This document shows positions 9,399-18,358 of a DNA stretch of 64,000 nt, piece after piece. Both the position numbers and the translations under genes were made by a program. How positions within the stretch are numbered: the first letter of the stretch is position 1; each line of letters begins with the position of its first letter. This stretch comes from Corallococcus sp. AS-1-6 (GTDB lineage Bacteria; Myxococcota; Myxococcia; Myxococcales; Myxococcaceae), in the NCBI RefSeq assembly GCF_020037015.1, contig NZ_JAIQDE010000004.1, forward strand, positions 62,001-126,000, written 5' to 3'. A model generated the notes under the pieces. It searched no databases, was not told where the DNA came from, and saw nothing but the letters and a program-made list of their open reading frames with translations.

Positions 9399-9413
9399 GC
9401 AAGCGTTGTGCCA
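9399..9413 (-). promoter_or_regulatory. sigma-54 (-24/-12) promoter for the SulP/carbonic anhydrase operon
   Basis: The minus strand carries TGGCAC-N5-TTGC with every consensus base present. Transcription should start near 9,388, giving a leader of about 50 nt before the SulP ATG. The gene immediately upstream encodes a sigma-54 activator, the expected regulator. Confidence 0.9.
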
Positions 9414-9458
9414 GACCGTTCCAGACGTCTTCCGTCGAGGGCGGGGCACCTCCGGACG

Positions 9459-9512
9459 GGGCGATGAAAGAATCTTGAAGCCGCCGGTCCGGGCGATGAA
9501 CGAATTTTAAAG
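9459..9512 (-). promoter_or_regulatory. paired upstream activator sites for the sigma-54 response regulator
   Basis: Two imperfect 22-bp direct repeats (9,459-9,480 and 9,491-9,512; core GGGCGATGAAMGAATYTTRAAG with three variable positions) start 32 bp apart, three helical turns. They lie 46-99 bp upstream of the -24 element, the usual place for enhancer sites bound by NtrC-type dimers. Confidence 0.7.
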
Positions 9513-9516
9513 TCCG

Positions 9517-10865
<1,349 letters not shown>

Positions 10866-10869
<4 letters not shown>

Positions 10870-12548
10870 GAAGCCATCTTCTCAAGGGGAAGGCGGACCG
10901 TGAAGCGGCTGCCTCCGGGCACGCGGGTGTAGGAGACGCTTCCTCCATCATGCGCACGGATGGCCGTGCGCACCATCGGAAGCCCGAGCCCGATGCCTCG
11001 CGAGCGGCCCACCGCGAAGGGCTCCCAGAGCCTGGGCTCGAAGGCCAGGGGCACTCCTCCCGCGTTGTCCTCCACGACGAGCACCACCTCCATGTCCTCG
11101 CGCAGAAGCTGGACCTCGACGCGCGGCGTGGGTTGCTGGCCTGTGTCATGGGCCACGGCGCCGGCTTCCACGGCGTTGCGGATGAGGTTGTCCACGGCGG
11201 AGACCAGCAGCGTCGGGTCCCCCTTCACGAAGAGCCCCTCCTGCAGCCGGGTCTCGATGGTGACGTCCGCGGCTTCCGGCAGCAGCCTCACGGCTTGGAG
11301 CGCGTCCTGGACCAGCAGGTGCATCTCGCAACTGCGCCGCTGCGTGGACTGGGGGGAGGCGAAGCTCAGCAACGAGCGGGCGAGGTGGCCGAGCCGGTCC
11401 GCCTGGGAGCGCAGCGCCTGGACGGGCAGGGTCGTCTCACCACCCTTCGCGCGGATCATGCTGAGCGCGGCCTGCATGCTGTTGAGCGCGTTCTTCACCT
11501 CGTGCGCGATGAGCGAGGAGGCCGTGCCGAGCGCCGCCATCGTCTCCTGGCGCCGCAGTTGTTCCTCGGCGGCCATCAGCGAGCGGTAGGAGCGGCGCAG
11601 GAGCACCGTGAAGAGCAGGAGCACGCCGCCGAGCAGCGCGGTGTGGAAGCCGAGCTGCCCGAGGTAGCGGCGCTTGAGCAGCTCGCGGTCCCGCGCCTCG
11701 TCCTCGAGCACGGCGAGCAGCATGTCCGTTCCCGGGACGAGCGCCGCCGCGCCCAGCAGCCGCGTGCCTCCGAGCGTGATGGCCGCGGGCGAGTCCACCA
11801 GGGGGCGGAGGTGCGCGGCCAGCTCCGGCTGGCGCAGCAGGGGCGGGGGCGTCGCCGGCAAAAGGAGCCGGCCGCGTTCGCCGAGCAGGGCGACCATGGA
11901 CTCGTTCGTCCCGCGATGGGGCGGGAGCAGCTCGCTCGCCGTCGCGAGCTCGCCCACGAGGAGGCCCACGATGCGCTCGTCGCGCACGATGGGGACCGCG
12001 ACCGCGACGATGCCTCCGCCCTCCTCGTCCAGCAGCCCGACCGACGCGGCCCGCTTCTCCATCATCCGCCGGAACCACGGGCGCGAGGCGAGCGGGGTGC
12101 GCCCGAGCGACATGCTCGCCGGGTCGCTCCAGATGCGCTCGCCGTCCACCGACACCAGCGCGACGCCCGCCGAGAAGAGGGACGTGTGGCCGAAGGCGTT
12201 CTCCAGGAGCGCGACCTCGGGGGGCGCGGCGCCGTCCTCAGGCCTGAGCGACGGGTGCTCCGCCAGCCGCTGCAGCTCCGAGCGCAGCAGCCCGAGGTGC
12301 GCGCCCAGCGCCTGGGCCTGGAGGCCCGCGCGGTCCGACAGGTGGACGAGCAGCTCGCCCTCCGCGGCCTTCACGTCCGCCTGGTAGGTCACGAAGGGGC
12401 TCACGAAGGCGGCGCCCCAGAGGAGCATCAGGCCGACCACGGCGGACCGGCCCGCTTTTCGCTGCGTGCGAAGAAGCTCGCCCGGTGGGGGCACGAGAGA
12501 GGTCAGGGAGGGGTGGGCCGAGGGCGACGACATGCGCCCATCATCCAC
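10866..12548 (-). CDS. membrane sensor histidine kinase with Cache-like sensor
   Basis: The 560-residue kinase has a transmembrane segment at about 35-55 and an extracytoplasmic sensor of about 240 residues (Cache-like: GERIWSDPASM, RPWFRRMMEKR, VAVAVPIVRDERIVGLLVGE). A second membrane helix lies at about 300-318. The HisKA box has His349 in SLIAHEVKNALNSM, and the HATPase domain shows NLIRNAVEAG, VEDNAGGVP and GIGLGLPMV. The ATG at 12,548 or MSSPSA at 12,533 could be the start; neither has a strong ribosome-binding site. Its 4-bp overlap with the regulator gene makes them a cognate pair. The ligand is unknown; a link to inorganic carbon is inferred from the target operon. Confidence 0.9.
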
Positions 12549-12596
12549 GCATTTCGGTCCGCACGGCAGACGCTCGTGAGGTTAAGAGGGATGGCC

Positions 12597-13079
12597 ATGA
12601 GCAACGAGCACACGCCCGCCGAGTCCGAGGTCATGGAGCCTACGTTCTGGCGGAAGAACGGCTGGTCGGCCAGGGTCATCAAGAACGAGGAGGACGACGG
12701 CTGGGCCGTGGAGATCCGCAAGCAGGGCATCCCGGAGCCCGTCCTCATCAGTCCGTGGGTGATGGGCCGCGACAAGAAGAACCCCAAGCCCTTCGACGCG
12801 ACGGCGTTCGCGACCTTCGTGAAGACGGCCTCGGAGGTCCTGGACCGCTCCGCGCGGCAGCGTGAACAGGCCATGACCAAGAAGCTCTCCATTGCCTGGG
12901 AGGGCCGCTGGTACGAGGTCCGCCTCGAGATGGTGGCCGATGAGTACGAGCCCCACGCGCTGCTCTCCGCCCTCGACGACGCGGGCGAGACCGTCGCGAA
13001 GCACCGCGTGCCGGTGAACTTCAAGTTCACCCGGGACACCGCCAACGCGTGGGTGCGCGGCGGCTTCAGCGAGCCCTGA
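12597..13079 (+). CDS. conserved hypothetical protein (160 aa)
   Basis: I chose the second ATG (12,597) because AGAGGG lies 6 nt before it; the ATG at 12,591 is too close to that sequence. The product is soluble, Trp/Lys-rich and without signal peptide or membrane helix: NGWSARVIKNEEDDGWAVEI, then a helical middle (TAFATFVKTASEVLDRS), then KKLSIAWEGRWYEVRLEMV. The two WxVEI/WYEVRL strand patterns suggest duplicated small beta units. It is transcribed divergently from the kinase operon. No family was recognised. Confidence 0.7.
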   Translation: MSNEHTPAESEVMEPTFWRKNGWSARVIKNEEDDGWAVEIRKQGIPEPVLISPWVMGRDKKNPKPFDATAFATFVKTASEVLDRSARQREQAMTKKLSIAWEGRWYEVRLEMVADEYEPHALLSALDDAGETVAKHRVPVNFKFTRDTANAWVRGGFSEP

Positions 13080-13092
13080 GCGGGGGCGCTCC

Positions 13093-13971
13093 TCAGCCGG
13101 ACCCCTCCGCGTTCACGAGCGCGTCGGCCACCGAGCGCGACAGCTCACGCCACCTCCCCATCGAGCGGCGGAGGTGGTCCTCCGGTGGGTCCTGGAGGCC
13201 GAAGGTGTGGAGCAGCACGGGGCCCTCGTAGCCGGCCCGGCGCAAGGGGAGCAGGTAGCCGGTCCCCACGTCGAAGTCGCCCCGGTCCAGCGGCTGGATG
13301 ACGTCGGACCAGGTGGAGGCGTCCGGATCGAACTCGCGCGCGGCGCCGTGGATGCTCACGAGGGCGAGCTGGGGGGCGGCGGTGGTGATGATGGCCTCCA
13401 GCCGGTCGCGGTTTCCCGCCCGGAGCTCGTGACAGAGGTGGAGCGAGGTCTTCAAGCGGGGACGGTCGACCGCGGCCATCAGGGCGAGCGACTCCTCGAC
13501 GTTCTCGATGGCCGCGCCGTCATGCGGGTACAGGACGACGTCCACGCCCTGCGCGGTGGCCAGGTCCACCACGTCGCGAACCGAGGCGACCATGGACGCC
13601 TTCGCGTCCGGAGGCCCGCTCAGGATGAGCCAGAGCGCGGTCCGCGTGGGGGCGAGCGCCGCCAACATCCCATCCAGCTCCTGGCGGTCCCAGGCCGTGT
13701 CGAAGGGCAGACTGAAGAAGACTGCGGGGAGCCGCACCCGCCCCGCCACCACGGCGGGCTGGCGCGCATGGCTGTCAAAGGCCTCGCGGCCCGGCCAGAA
13801 CAGCGTCACCCCGGAATAGCCGAGCGAGTCGAGCAGCTCCACCTGCGCGGCGACCGGCCGCGACTCCAGCGTGAAGTTGAACGCACCGAGCGGAGCCTCG
13901 GGTGGCTCCGAGCGCCGTGGGTCGGCACAGCCCACGAACGCCAGGAGCAGCAGGGACGGGAGCCACTTCAT
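13093..13971 (-). CDS. lipoprotein with sugar-phosphate isomerase/epimerase-like TIM barrel
   Basis: Starting at the ATG at 13,971, the protein has a lipoprotein signal (MKWLPSLLLLAFVGC, Cys15). The body resembles AP-endonuclease-2/xylose isomerase-like barrels: FNFTLESRPVAAQVELLDSL, GVTLFW, VDLATAQGVDVVLYPHD, RLKTSLHLCHELRAGN, LALVSIHGA, GPVLLHTFGLQ. The His and acidic residues at strand ends (YPHD, CHEL, SIHG) could bind a metal. Such membrane-anchored or secreted barrel proteins occur in Myxococcales and Planctomycetes, usually with unknown substrate. It is divergent from the gene starting at 13,988. Confidence 0.75.
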   Translation of the reverse strand: MKWLPSLLLLAFVGCADPRRSEPPEAPLGAFNFTLESRPVAAQVELLDSLGYSGVTLFWPGREAFDSHARQPAVVAGRVRLPAVFFSLPFDTAWDRQELDGMLAALAPTRTALWLILSGPPDAKASMVASVRDVVDLATAQGVDVVLYPHDGAAIENVEESLALMAAVDRPRLKTSLHLCHELRAGNRDRLEAIITTAAPQLALVSIHGAAREFDPDASTWSDVIQPLDRGDFDVGTGYLLPLRRAGYEGPVLLHTFGLQDPPEDHLRRSMGRWRELSRSVADALVNAEGSG

Positions 13972-13987
13972 ATATAAACGTGCGGAC

Positions 13988-14611
13988 ATGATGCGCCCTC
14001 ATTCCAAGATGAACCTTCGGTCCCTCCTCTTCTCTCCCAGAGGACTCCTCGCCCTGATGATGTTGTCACTTCCTGGCTGTGATTCCGATGAACCCCTTGG
14101 AGAGATGGGGGCGATCCATGCGGAGTACGATGGAGAATGGAAGTATTTCAGTGACGTCCAACAGGGGGACCTCGCCTCTCCATACGACCCCGATTGGCCG
14201 GAGGTCAGCAGCCTTGCGGTCTGCGGAACGGAAACCGCCGGTAAGGGATTGTTCGACAATTCGAGCCTTTGCTTCAATCTGCGCTTCGACACGGCACTTC
14301 TGGGCGCCGGGCCCGCGACCTTCGTCATCGACGGAGCGGTGGAGGTGCCCCTGTTGTCCTGGTTCGAGCCCACCTTCACCCCTGACGAGACACACAGTCC
14401 GGGCGTGCGGGCGGTGTGGGCACAAACGGCCTGCTATGGGCCCATTCAGGAGGACGGCGTGAGCCAGGATGTGACCGGGGCGCTGGAGCTGCGGGTGAAC
14501 GATGCCACGCGCTTCGCGGGCCATCTCGTCCTGGATGTCTCGGGAACCTCGTCGGGACAGTGCGCCACCCACAAGGCCCGCGCCGACGTGGAGTTCGACA
14601 TCGCGCGCTGA
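13988..14611 (+). CDS. hypothetical lipoprotein
   Basis: The product has a lipoprotein signal peptide (LLALMMLSLPGCDSDE; Cys31 from this start) and a mature part rich in beta strands with four further cysteines (VCGTET, SSLCFNLRFD, QTACYG, SGQCATH). Those cysteines could form two disulfides. Three starts are possible (13,988, 13,991 and 14,009). I took the first because TATAAA (13,973-13,978) lies 9 nt before it, which would fit a leaderless transcript. No family was recognised; it is probably exported to the cell envelope. Confidence 0.65.
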   Translation: MMRPHSKMNLRSLLFSPRGLLALMMLSLPGCDSDEPLGEMGAIHAEYDGEWKYFSDVQQGDLASPYDPDWPEVSSLAVCGTETAGKGLFDNSSLCFNLRFDTALLGAGPATFVIDGAVEVPLLSWFEPTFTPDETHSPGVRAVWAQTACYGPIQEDGVSQDVTGALELRVNDATRFAGHLVLDVSGTSSGQCATHKARADVEFDIAR

Positions 14612-14729
14612 GCCGGTGAGCGGTCAGAAGTCGGCCACCGTCTCCTCGCTCCCTCATGCGGTGCCGGAGTCGTAGGAGGAGGGACCAGCCCCGGCTGCGC
14701 TGGTGGAGTCGATGAAGCAGCGTACGCAG

Positions 14730-14840
14730 CGATTGGATGGGGCGAGGCTGCTGCGCCGTAGTTTCGCGCTGGATGTCTTCGACTGCTCTCTGTGTGGAGG
14801 CCGCAAGCGGGTGCTGGCATCCCTGATGCCCCCTGCTGAG
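14730..14840 (+). pseudogene. remnant of an IS91-like transposase (C-terminal end)
   Basis: Codons in this stretch read RLDGARLLRRSFALDV, then a CxxC pair in DCSLCGGRKRVLASL. This resembles the conserved C-terminal block of IS91/IS801-type transposases (LLRRVFxxDVLxCPxCGGRxR). No start, upstream domains or terminal repeats are present; the flanks (14,612-14,729 and 14,841-14,915) hold nothing else recognisable. It is a scar of a former insertion. Confidence 0.6.
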
Positions 14841-14915
14841 GGGGCAGGTCTTTCTGGAACATCTGTCATTGCCCTCTCGGCCTGTTTCGACCGGGAGCGC
14901 GTCTGCCTTTGCGTC

Positions 14916-15635
14916 TCAGCGCCAGTGAAACAGGAAGGTCGCGCCGGGGACGATGGCGGGGGTGTCCTGATGCTGCAACTGGGTTCCGGCGAGGACCCCC
15001 AGGTCCACGGACCACCGCGGCCCCATGAACCGCGCTCCCGCCGTCGCGAAGGCGAACGGGTCGGCCATGGCCTCCACTGGTGAGAGGGCGAGCTCCCCCG
15101 CGAAGCCCCAGTGCTCCCCGACGCGCAGGAAGCCTCCCAGCATGGGGAGCACCATCAGGCCCCCATATTGGTCCCGGGCCCAGACGTAGATGGGCTGGAC
15201 CGTGAGGGAGAGGTTCGCGTCGGCGGTCCCATAGGTGAGGGTGCCGTAGGCGGCGACGGCGTTGTGGGGCCCCAGCGAGCCCGGGAAGTCGCTGTCGTAG
15301 GAGCCTCCCTGCGCGCCGAACGCCAGATGCAGCTTCCCGCTCAGCGGCGTGCTCACCTTGATGCCTCCCATGAGGCTGAAGATTCTCTCGGAGTATACCA
15401 ATTGGAACGGGGTGGCCGTGGCCGCGTGCAGGGACACGCGCTCGCTCAGGCCCACCTCCGCGACGGTGAAGAAGAACGCCTGCTGTCCAATGAAGCCCTC
15501 TCCCGCATGCAGTGGCAGCGCCGTTGAGCCGAGCAGTCCGCGCGTGCGGGCGGGATTCTCGAACCAGTCTCCGGCGGCGGAGGTGCCTGGGACGGCCAAC
15601 GACAACAGGAGCAGGCAGATGAAACGTGGTGTCAT
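14916..15635 (-). CDS. outer-membrane-like protein, tandem paralogue B
   Basis: The ATG at 15,635 is preceded by GAGGGGGAAATC and gives a 239-residue protein. It has a signal peptide (MTPRFICLLLLSLAVPGTSAA), then WFENPARTRGLLGSTALPLHAGEGF and about ten amphipathic strands, ending FLFHWR. The pattern suggests a beta-barrel or surface beta protein. It is about 60-65% identical by eye to the gene immediately upstream, which shares the signal peptide, the WFENP(A/T)RTRGLLGSTALPLHAGEGF block and the same C-terminus. The spacing is 26 bp, so the two form an operon. Function unknown. Confidence 0.7.
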   Translation of the reverse strand: MTPRFICLLLLSLAVPGTSAAGDWFENPARTRGLLGSTALPLHAGEGFIGQQAFFFTVAEVGLSERVSLHAATATPFQLVYSERIFSLMGGIKVSTPLSGKLHLAFGAQGGSYDSDFPGSLGPHNAVAAYGTLTYGTADANLSLTVQPIYVWARDQYGGLMVLPMLGGFLRVGEHWGFAGELALSPVEAMADPFAFATAGARFMGPRWSVDLGVLAGTQLQHQDTPAIVPGATFLFHWR

Positions 15636-15661
15636 GATTTCCCCCTCGATGCTCCACGGAC

Positions 15662-16426
15662 TCAGCGCCAGTGGAACAGGAATGAGAGCCCGGGCAGCAC
15701 GGAGGGGTTGTCCGTGTCCTTCCATTGCTGCTCCGCGAGGAGCCCCAGGTCCAGGGACCACTGGCGCCCCATGAACCGCGCGCCCGCCGTCGCGAAGCCA
15801 AACGTGCCGCTGATGCCAGCGACCGGTGAGAGCGCGACCTCCCCCGCGAGGCCCCAGCGCTCTCCCAGCCGGACGAAGCCGCCCAGCATGGGCAAAACCA
15901 TCAGGCTTCCGGAGTGGTGGGTCCCCCAGGCGAAGAAGGGCCGGACCGTGAGCGACACATGGGCGTCAGGCGTCCCATAGGTGAGGATGCCGTAGACGGA
16001 GACGGCGTTGAGCGTGTCCAGCAGATAGAGGTCGGTGTCGAAGCTGCCGCCCTGGACGCCCCATGCCAGATGCAGCCGCGCTGTCAGTGGCCGTGAAACC
16101 TTGATGCCTCCCATGAGGCTGAAGGGGACGTCTTGAAAGGCGCGGGCCATCGAATAGATGAAGGAGGCCGTCGCCACGTTCACCGACACGCCTTCGCTCA
16201 GGCCCACCTCCGCGACGGTGGCGAAGAGCGCCTGCTGCCCGACGAAGCCCTCTCCCGCATGCAGCGGCAACGCGGTCGAACCGAGCAGTCCGCGCGTGCG
16301 GGTGGGGTTCTCGAACCAACCCCGGGCCGAGGCCGGAGGCGGCTCGGGCGCGGGCTCCCCGGCGCTGGCGGAAGCGCCAGGGACGGCCAACGACAACATG
16401 AGCAGGCAGATGAAACGTGGCGTCAT
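15662..16426 (-). CDS. outer-membrane-like protein, tandem paralogue A
   Basis: The ATG at 16,426 gives 254 residues: signal peptide (MTPRFICLLMLSLAVPGASA), a Pro/Ala linker of about 15 residues absent from its paralogue, then the same WFENPTRTRGLLGSTALPLH start and strand-rich body ending FLFHWR. The longer frame upstream of this ATG has no signal peptide and lacks homology to the sister gene, so it was trimmed. Both copies look intact, which suggests a recent duplication retained for dosage or diversification. Confidence 0.7.
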   Translation of the reverse strand: MTPRFICLLMLSLAVPGASASAGEPAPEPPPASARGWFENPTRTRGLLGSTALPLHAGEGFVGQQALFATVAEVGLSEGVSVNVATASFIYSMARAFQDVPFSLMGGIKVSRPLTARLHLAWGVQGGSFDTDLYLLDTLNAVSVYGILTYGTPDAHVSLTVRPFFAWGTHHSGSLMVLPMLGGFVRLGERWGLAGEVALSPVAGISGTFGFATAGARFMGRQWSLDLGLLAEQQWKDTDNPSVLPGLSFLFHWR

Positions 16427-16636
16427 GGTGGCGTGCCCCATAGGCAACCACCATGCCAGGAAAGCCCTGCCAGGGAAGCGGAGGGGCGTTGCGCCAACCG
16501 GGGGCCGCGGAGTGCTGACAGGCGAGTCATGCCGCCACGGATTCCCAGCGGGGGCCCCGTCCTGGCTGACGCCGCCCGCGCTCCCGGTGTGGAGCCCCAC
16601 ACCGGACGGCGATTCCCGTCTGGACATGGGGCCGTC

Positions 16637-16642
16637 TAGATT
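16637..16642 (+). promoter_or_regulatory. -10 element for a probable leaderless transcript
   Basis: TAGATT lies 8 nt before the ATG at 16,651, and the sequence TAGATTGCGCGCC-ATG recurs almost exactly before the kinase gene at 30,275. With no Shine-Dalgarno sequence in between, transcription would start at or next to the ATG. Confidence 0.5.
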
Positions 16643-16650
16643 GCGCGCCC

Positions 16651-17853
16651 ATGCGCGGGTGCCTTGTCTCTCTTTCACTGCTGGGGCTGCTGTCCGGATG
16701 CAGCCACTACGGTCTTCCTCCCCCCCATGCGAGCCATGGTCACCTGACCCTGGCGATGGAAGGCTATCTGAGGAACAAGGCCTCCTATCCGTGGCTCCTG
16801 GACGCGGTGAACCTGGGGGAGCCCGTCCCCCGTCTGGCGGAGACCGCTGCTCCCGCCCTGGAGCTGGATGCCGGACAGGCGGCCCTCGTCCATGAAGAGG
16901 TCGTCAGGACCTTGAAGGGCAAGCCCACGGAAGGCGAGGTCGTCCGGGCCCTGGAGGACCTGCGCGCCGCGTGCGACGCGGGCCATGTTCCGGCATGCAC
17001 GTACCTGGACGAGGAGTTCCAGGAGCCCCAGCGCGGCGGCTACCGGTTGCGCTACCCGGACGTCGAGAAGCTCCCGGGGGGCGTCGAGTTCGCGGTGGTC
17101 GTCCTCCAATGCCATATCGCCGCGGACGGCCAGATGCAGGGCTGCGATGTCATCGAGGACGGGGCGCGCGGGTTCGCCCGGAGCTTCATCGAGCAGTTGG
17201 GCGAGCATCGCTTCCGGCCCGCGACGCTCGCCGGGCACCGGTTCGCTTCGACGTACATGTTCGCCGTCACGTGCAGCCGGGGAGGGAGTTACAAATACAA
17301 GCTGCCCCTGGAGCAGAAGATGGGCTGGGCCCGGCTGAGGGTGTCCCGCTTCCCGGAGAGCCCGGCGGCCTGGACCAACCTGGCCGTGCAGCTCTCCCTG
17401 TACGAGCCCCAGGCTCCGGAGTACCCGGCGGTCATCGAGCGGGCGTATGCGCTGGCGCCCCGCGCCCGGTGGTTCGCCACCGAGCATGCGTGGCGGCAGG
17501 TCCAGGCGGGGCAGTACGCCGCCGCCCTTTCGGCCATCCGGCCCGCGCTGCATGACTCCAAGCAGCGGGAACACCCCAACCCCTACGTGCTGGAGACCGC
17601 CGCCGCCGCGCACTTCGGGCTGAAGCAGTGCACCGAGGCGCTGGCCGCGCAGCGGCAGGCCGTGGAGGAGCTACCCATCGGGTGGCCCACCCCGGAACGC
17701 GAGCGCTTCGAGCACAGGCTCCAGGAGTACGAAGCCGCGTGCGGCGCGGCCTCGGGTGGACCTAGAGGTCCTTCAGGTTCCAGTCGATCTGCACGAGCCC
17801 GGTCGTCCTGCACTTCACCGTGTGGTCCTCCAGCGACGTGCTCGCGATCGTGA
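16651..17853 (+). CDS. lipoprotein with TonB C-terminal-like domain and TPR-like tail
   Basis: The 400-residue protein has a lipoprotein signal (MRGCLVSLSLLGLLSGC, Cys17). The middle (about 135-210) resembles the TonB C-terminal fold: VVLQCHIAADGQMQGCDVIEDG, then EQLGEHRFRPATLAGH. The last 170 residues carry helical repeats (AWTNLAVQLSLYEPQAPEYPAVIERAYALAP). Such proteins are usually envelope-anchored. The final about 30 codons (after EYEAACGAASGG) are Ser/Arg/Pro-rich, run antisense through the end of the next gene and look non-native, so an original stop near 17,760 may have been lost. Confidence 0.75.
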   Translation: MRGCLVSLSLLGLLSGCSHYGLPPPHASHGHLTLAMEGYLRNKASYPWLLDAVNLGEPVPRLAETAAPALELDAGQAALVHEEVVRTLKGKPTEGEVVRALEDLRAACDAGHVPACTYLDEEFQEPQRGGYRLRYPDVEKLPGGVEFAVVVLQCHIAADGQMQGCDVIEDGARGFARSFIEQLGEHRFRPATLAGHRFASTYMFAVTCSRGGSYKYKLPLEQKMGWARLRVSRFPESPAAWTNLAVQLSLYEPQAPEYPAVIERAYALAPRARWFATEHAWRQVQAGQYAAALSAIRPALHDSKQREHPNPYVLETAAAAHFGLKQCTEALAAQRQAVEELPIGWPTPERERFEHRLQEYEAACGAASGGPRGPSGSSRSARARSSCTSPCGPPATCSRS

Positions 17854-18139
17854 GCGTGACGGCCTCGCCGCTCGACATGGTGAAGGTGAAGTCGGAGCGG
17901 TGGCCCGTGCCGGTCGGGCCGCGGCCCGTGACGACGATCTTGTTGGTGTAGACGGCGCCTTCGTAGCTCTCGATGGAGATCTTCTGCACGTACGAGCCGC
18001 CGTCGCCCTTGATGCACTGCGAGAGGTCCGTGCTGCCGTTGATGGACACCAGGGCGGTGCCGGGGAGCATCGGGCCACCCGTGGCCGTGCCAATCGAGGA
18101 GCCGCAGGTGGTGGAGGTGAAGGCATTGGTGCTGGACAT
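17762..18139 (-). CDS. hypothetical small beta-rich protein (125 aa)
   Basis: The ATG at 18,139 is preceded by GGAGAAATCC. The product begins MSSTNAFTSTTCGSSIG, has no signal peptide, and alternates short strands: TALVSINGSTDL, KISIESYEGAVYTNKIVVTG, SDFTFTMSSGEAVTLTI. Three cysteines are present. The size and strand pattern suggest a beta-sandwich, but no family was recognised. Its last 92 bp overlap the convergent gene ending at 17,853. Confidence 0.65.
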   Translation of the reverse strand: MSSTNAFTSTTCGSSIGTATGGPMLPGTALVSINGSTDLSQCIKGDGGSYVQKISIESYEGAVYTNKIVVTGRGPTGTGHRSDFTFTMSSGEAVTLTIASTSLEDHTVKCRTTGLVQIDWNLKDL

Positions 18140-18262
18140 GGTGGATTTCTCCTGAGCGTGAGAGGGCTGGACCGGAGCGGCTTCATGCCGCTCACGACGC
18201 ATCCCTCAGTACACAGGGCGTGCCAGCACACGGACGCCTCGGAGCGTCTGGGATTGCCCTCC

Positions 18263-18309
18263 TTCGACGCGTCGAAAGCACCCGTTCGACGTCGACTCGA
18301 CGCGTCGAG
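18263..18309. promoter_or_regulatory. cluster of three TCGACG palindromes
   Basis: Three perfect palindromes follow one another: TTCGACGCGTCGAA (18,263-18,276), TCGACGTCGA (18,286-18,295) and CTCGACGCGTCGAG (18,296-18,309). Their centres are 21 and 12 bp apart. They lie between divergent genes starting at 18,139 and 18,359, so they are candidate operator half-sites for either or both. Confidence 0.5.
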
Positions 18310-18358
18310 TGCGGGGGGCAATGCCTTGCAGGGGGGGAGCGGATAAGGTCCCGGCCCC

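Noticed and set aside
10950-12590. Plus-strand frame running into the gene at 12,597
   Set aside because: The first 540 codons are antisense to the kinase; only the part from 12,597 behaves like protein and has a ribosome-binding site.
14841-14915. Intact IS91-type element
   Set aside because: Only the last about 35 codons of a transposase-like frame remain; no HUH or tyrosine motifs and no element ends were found.
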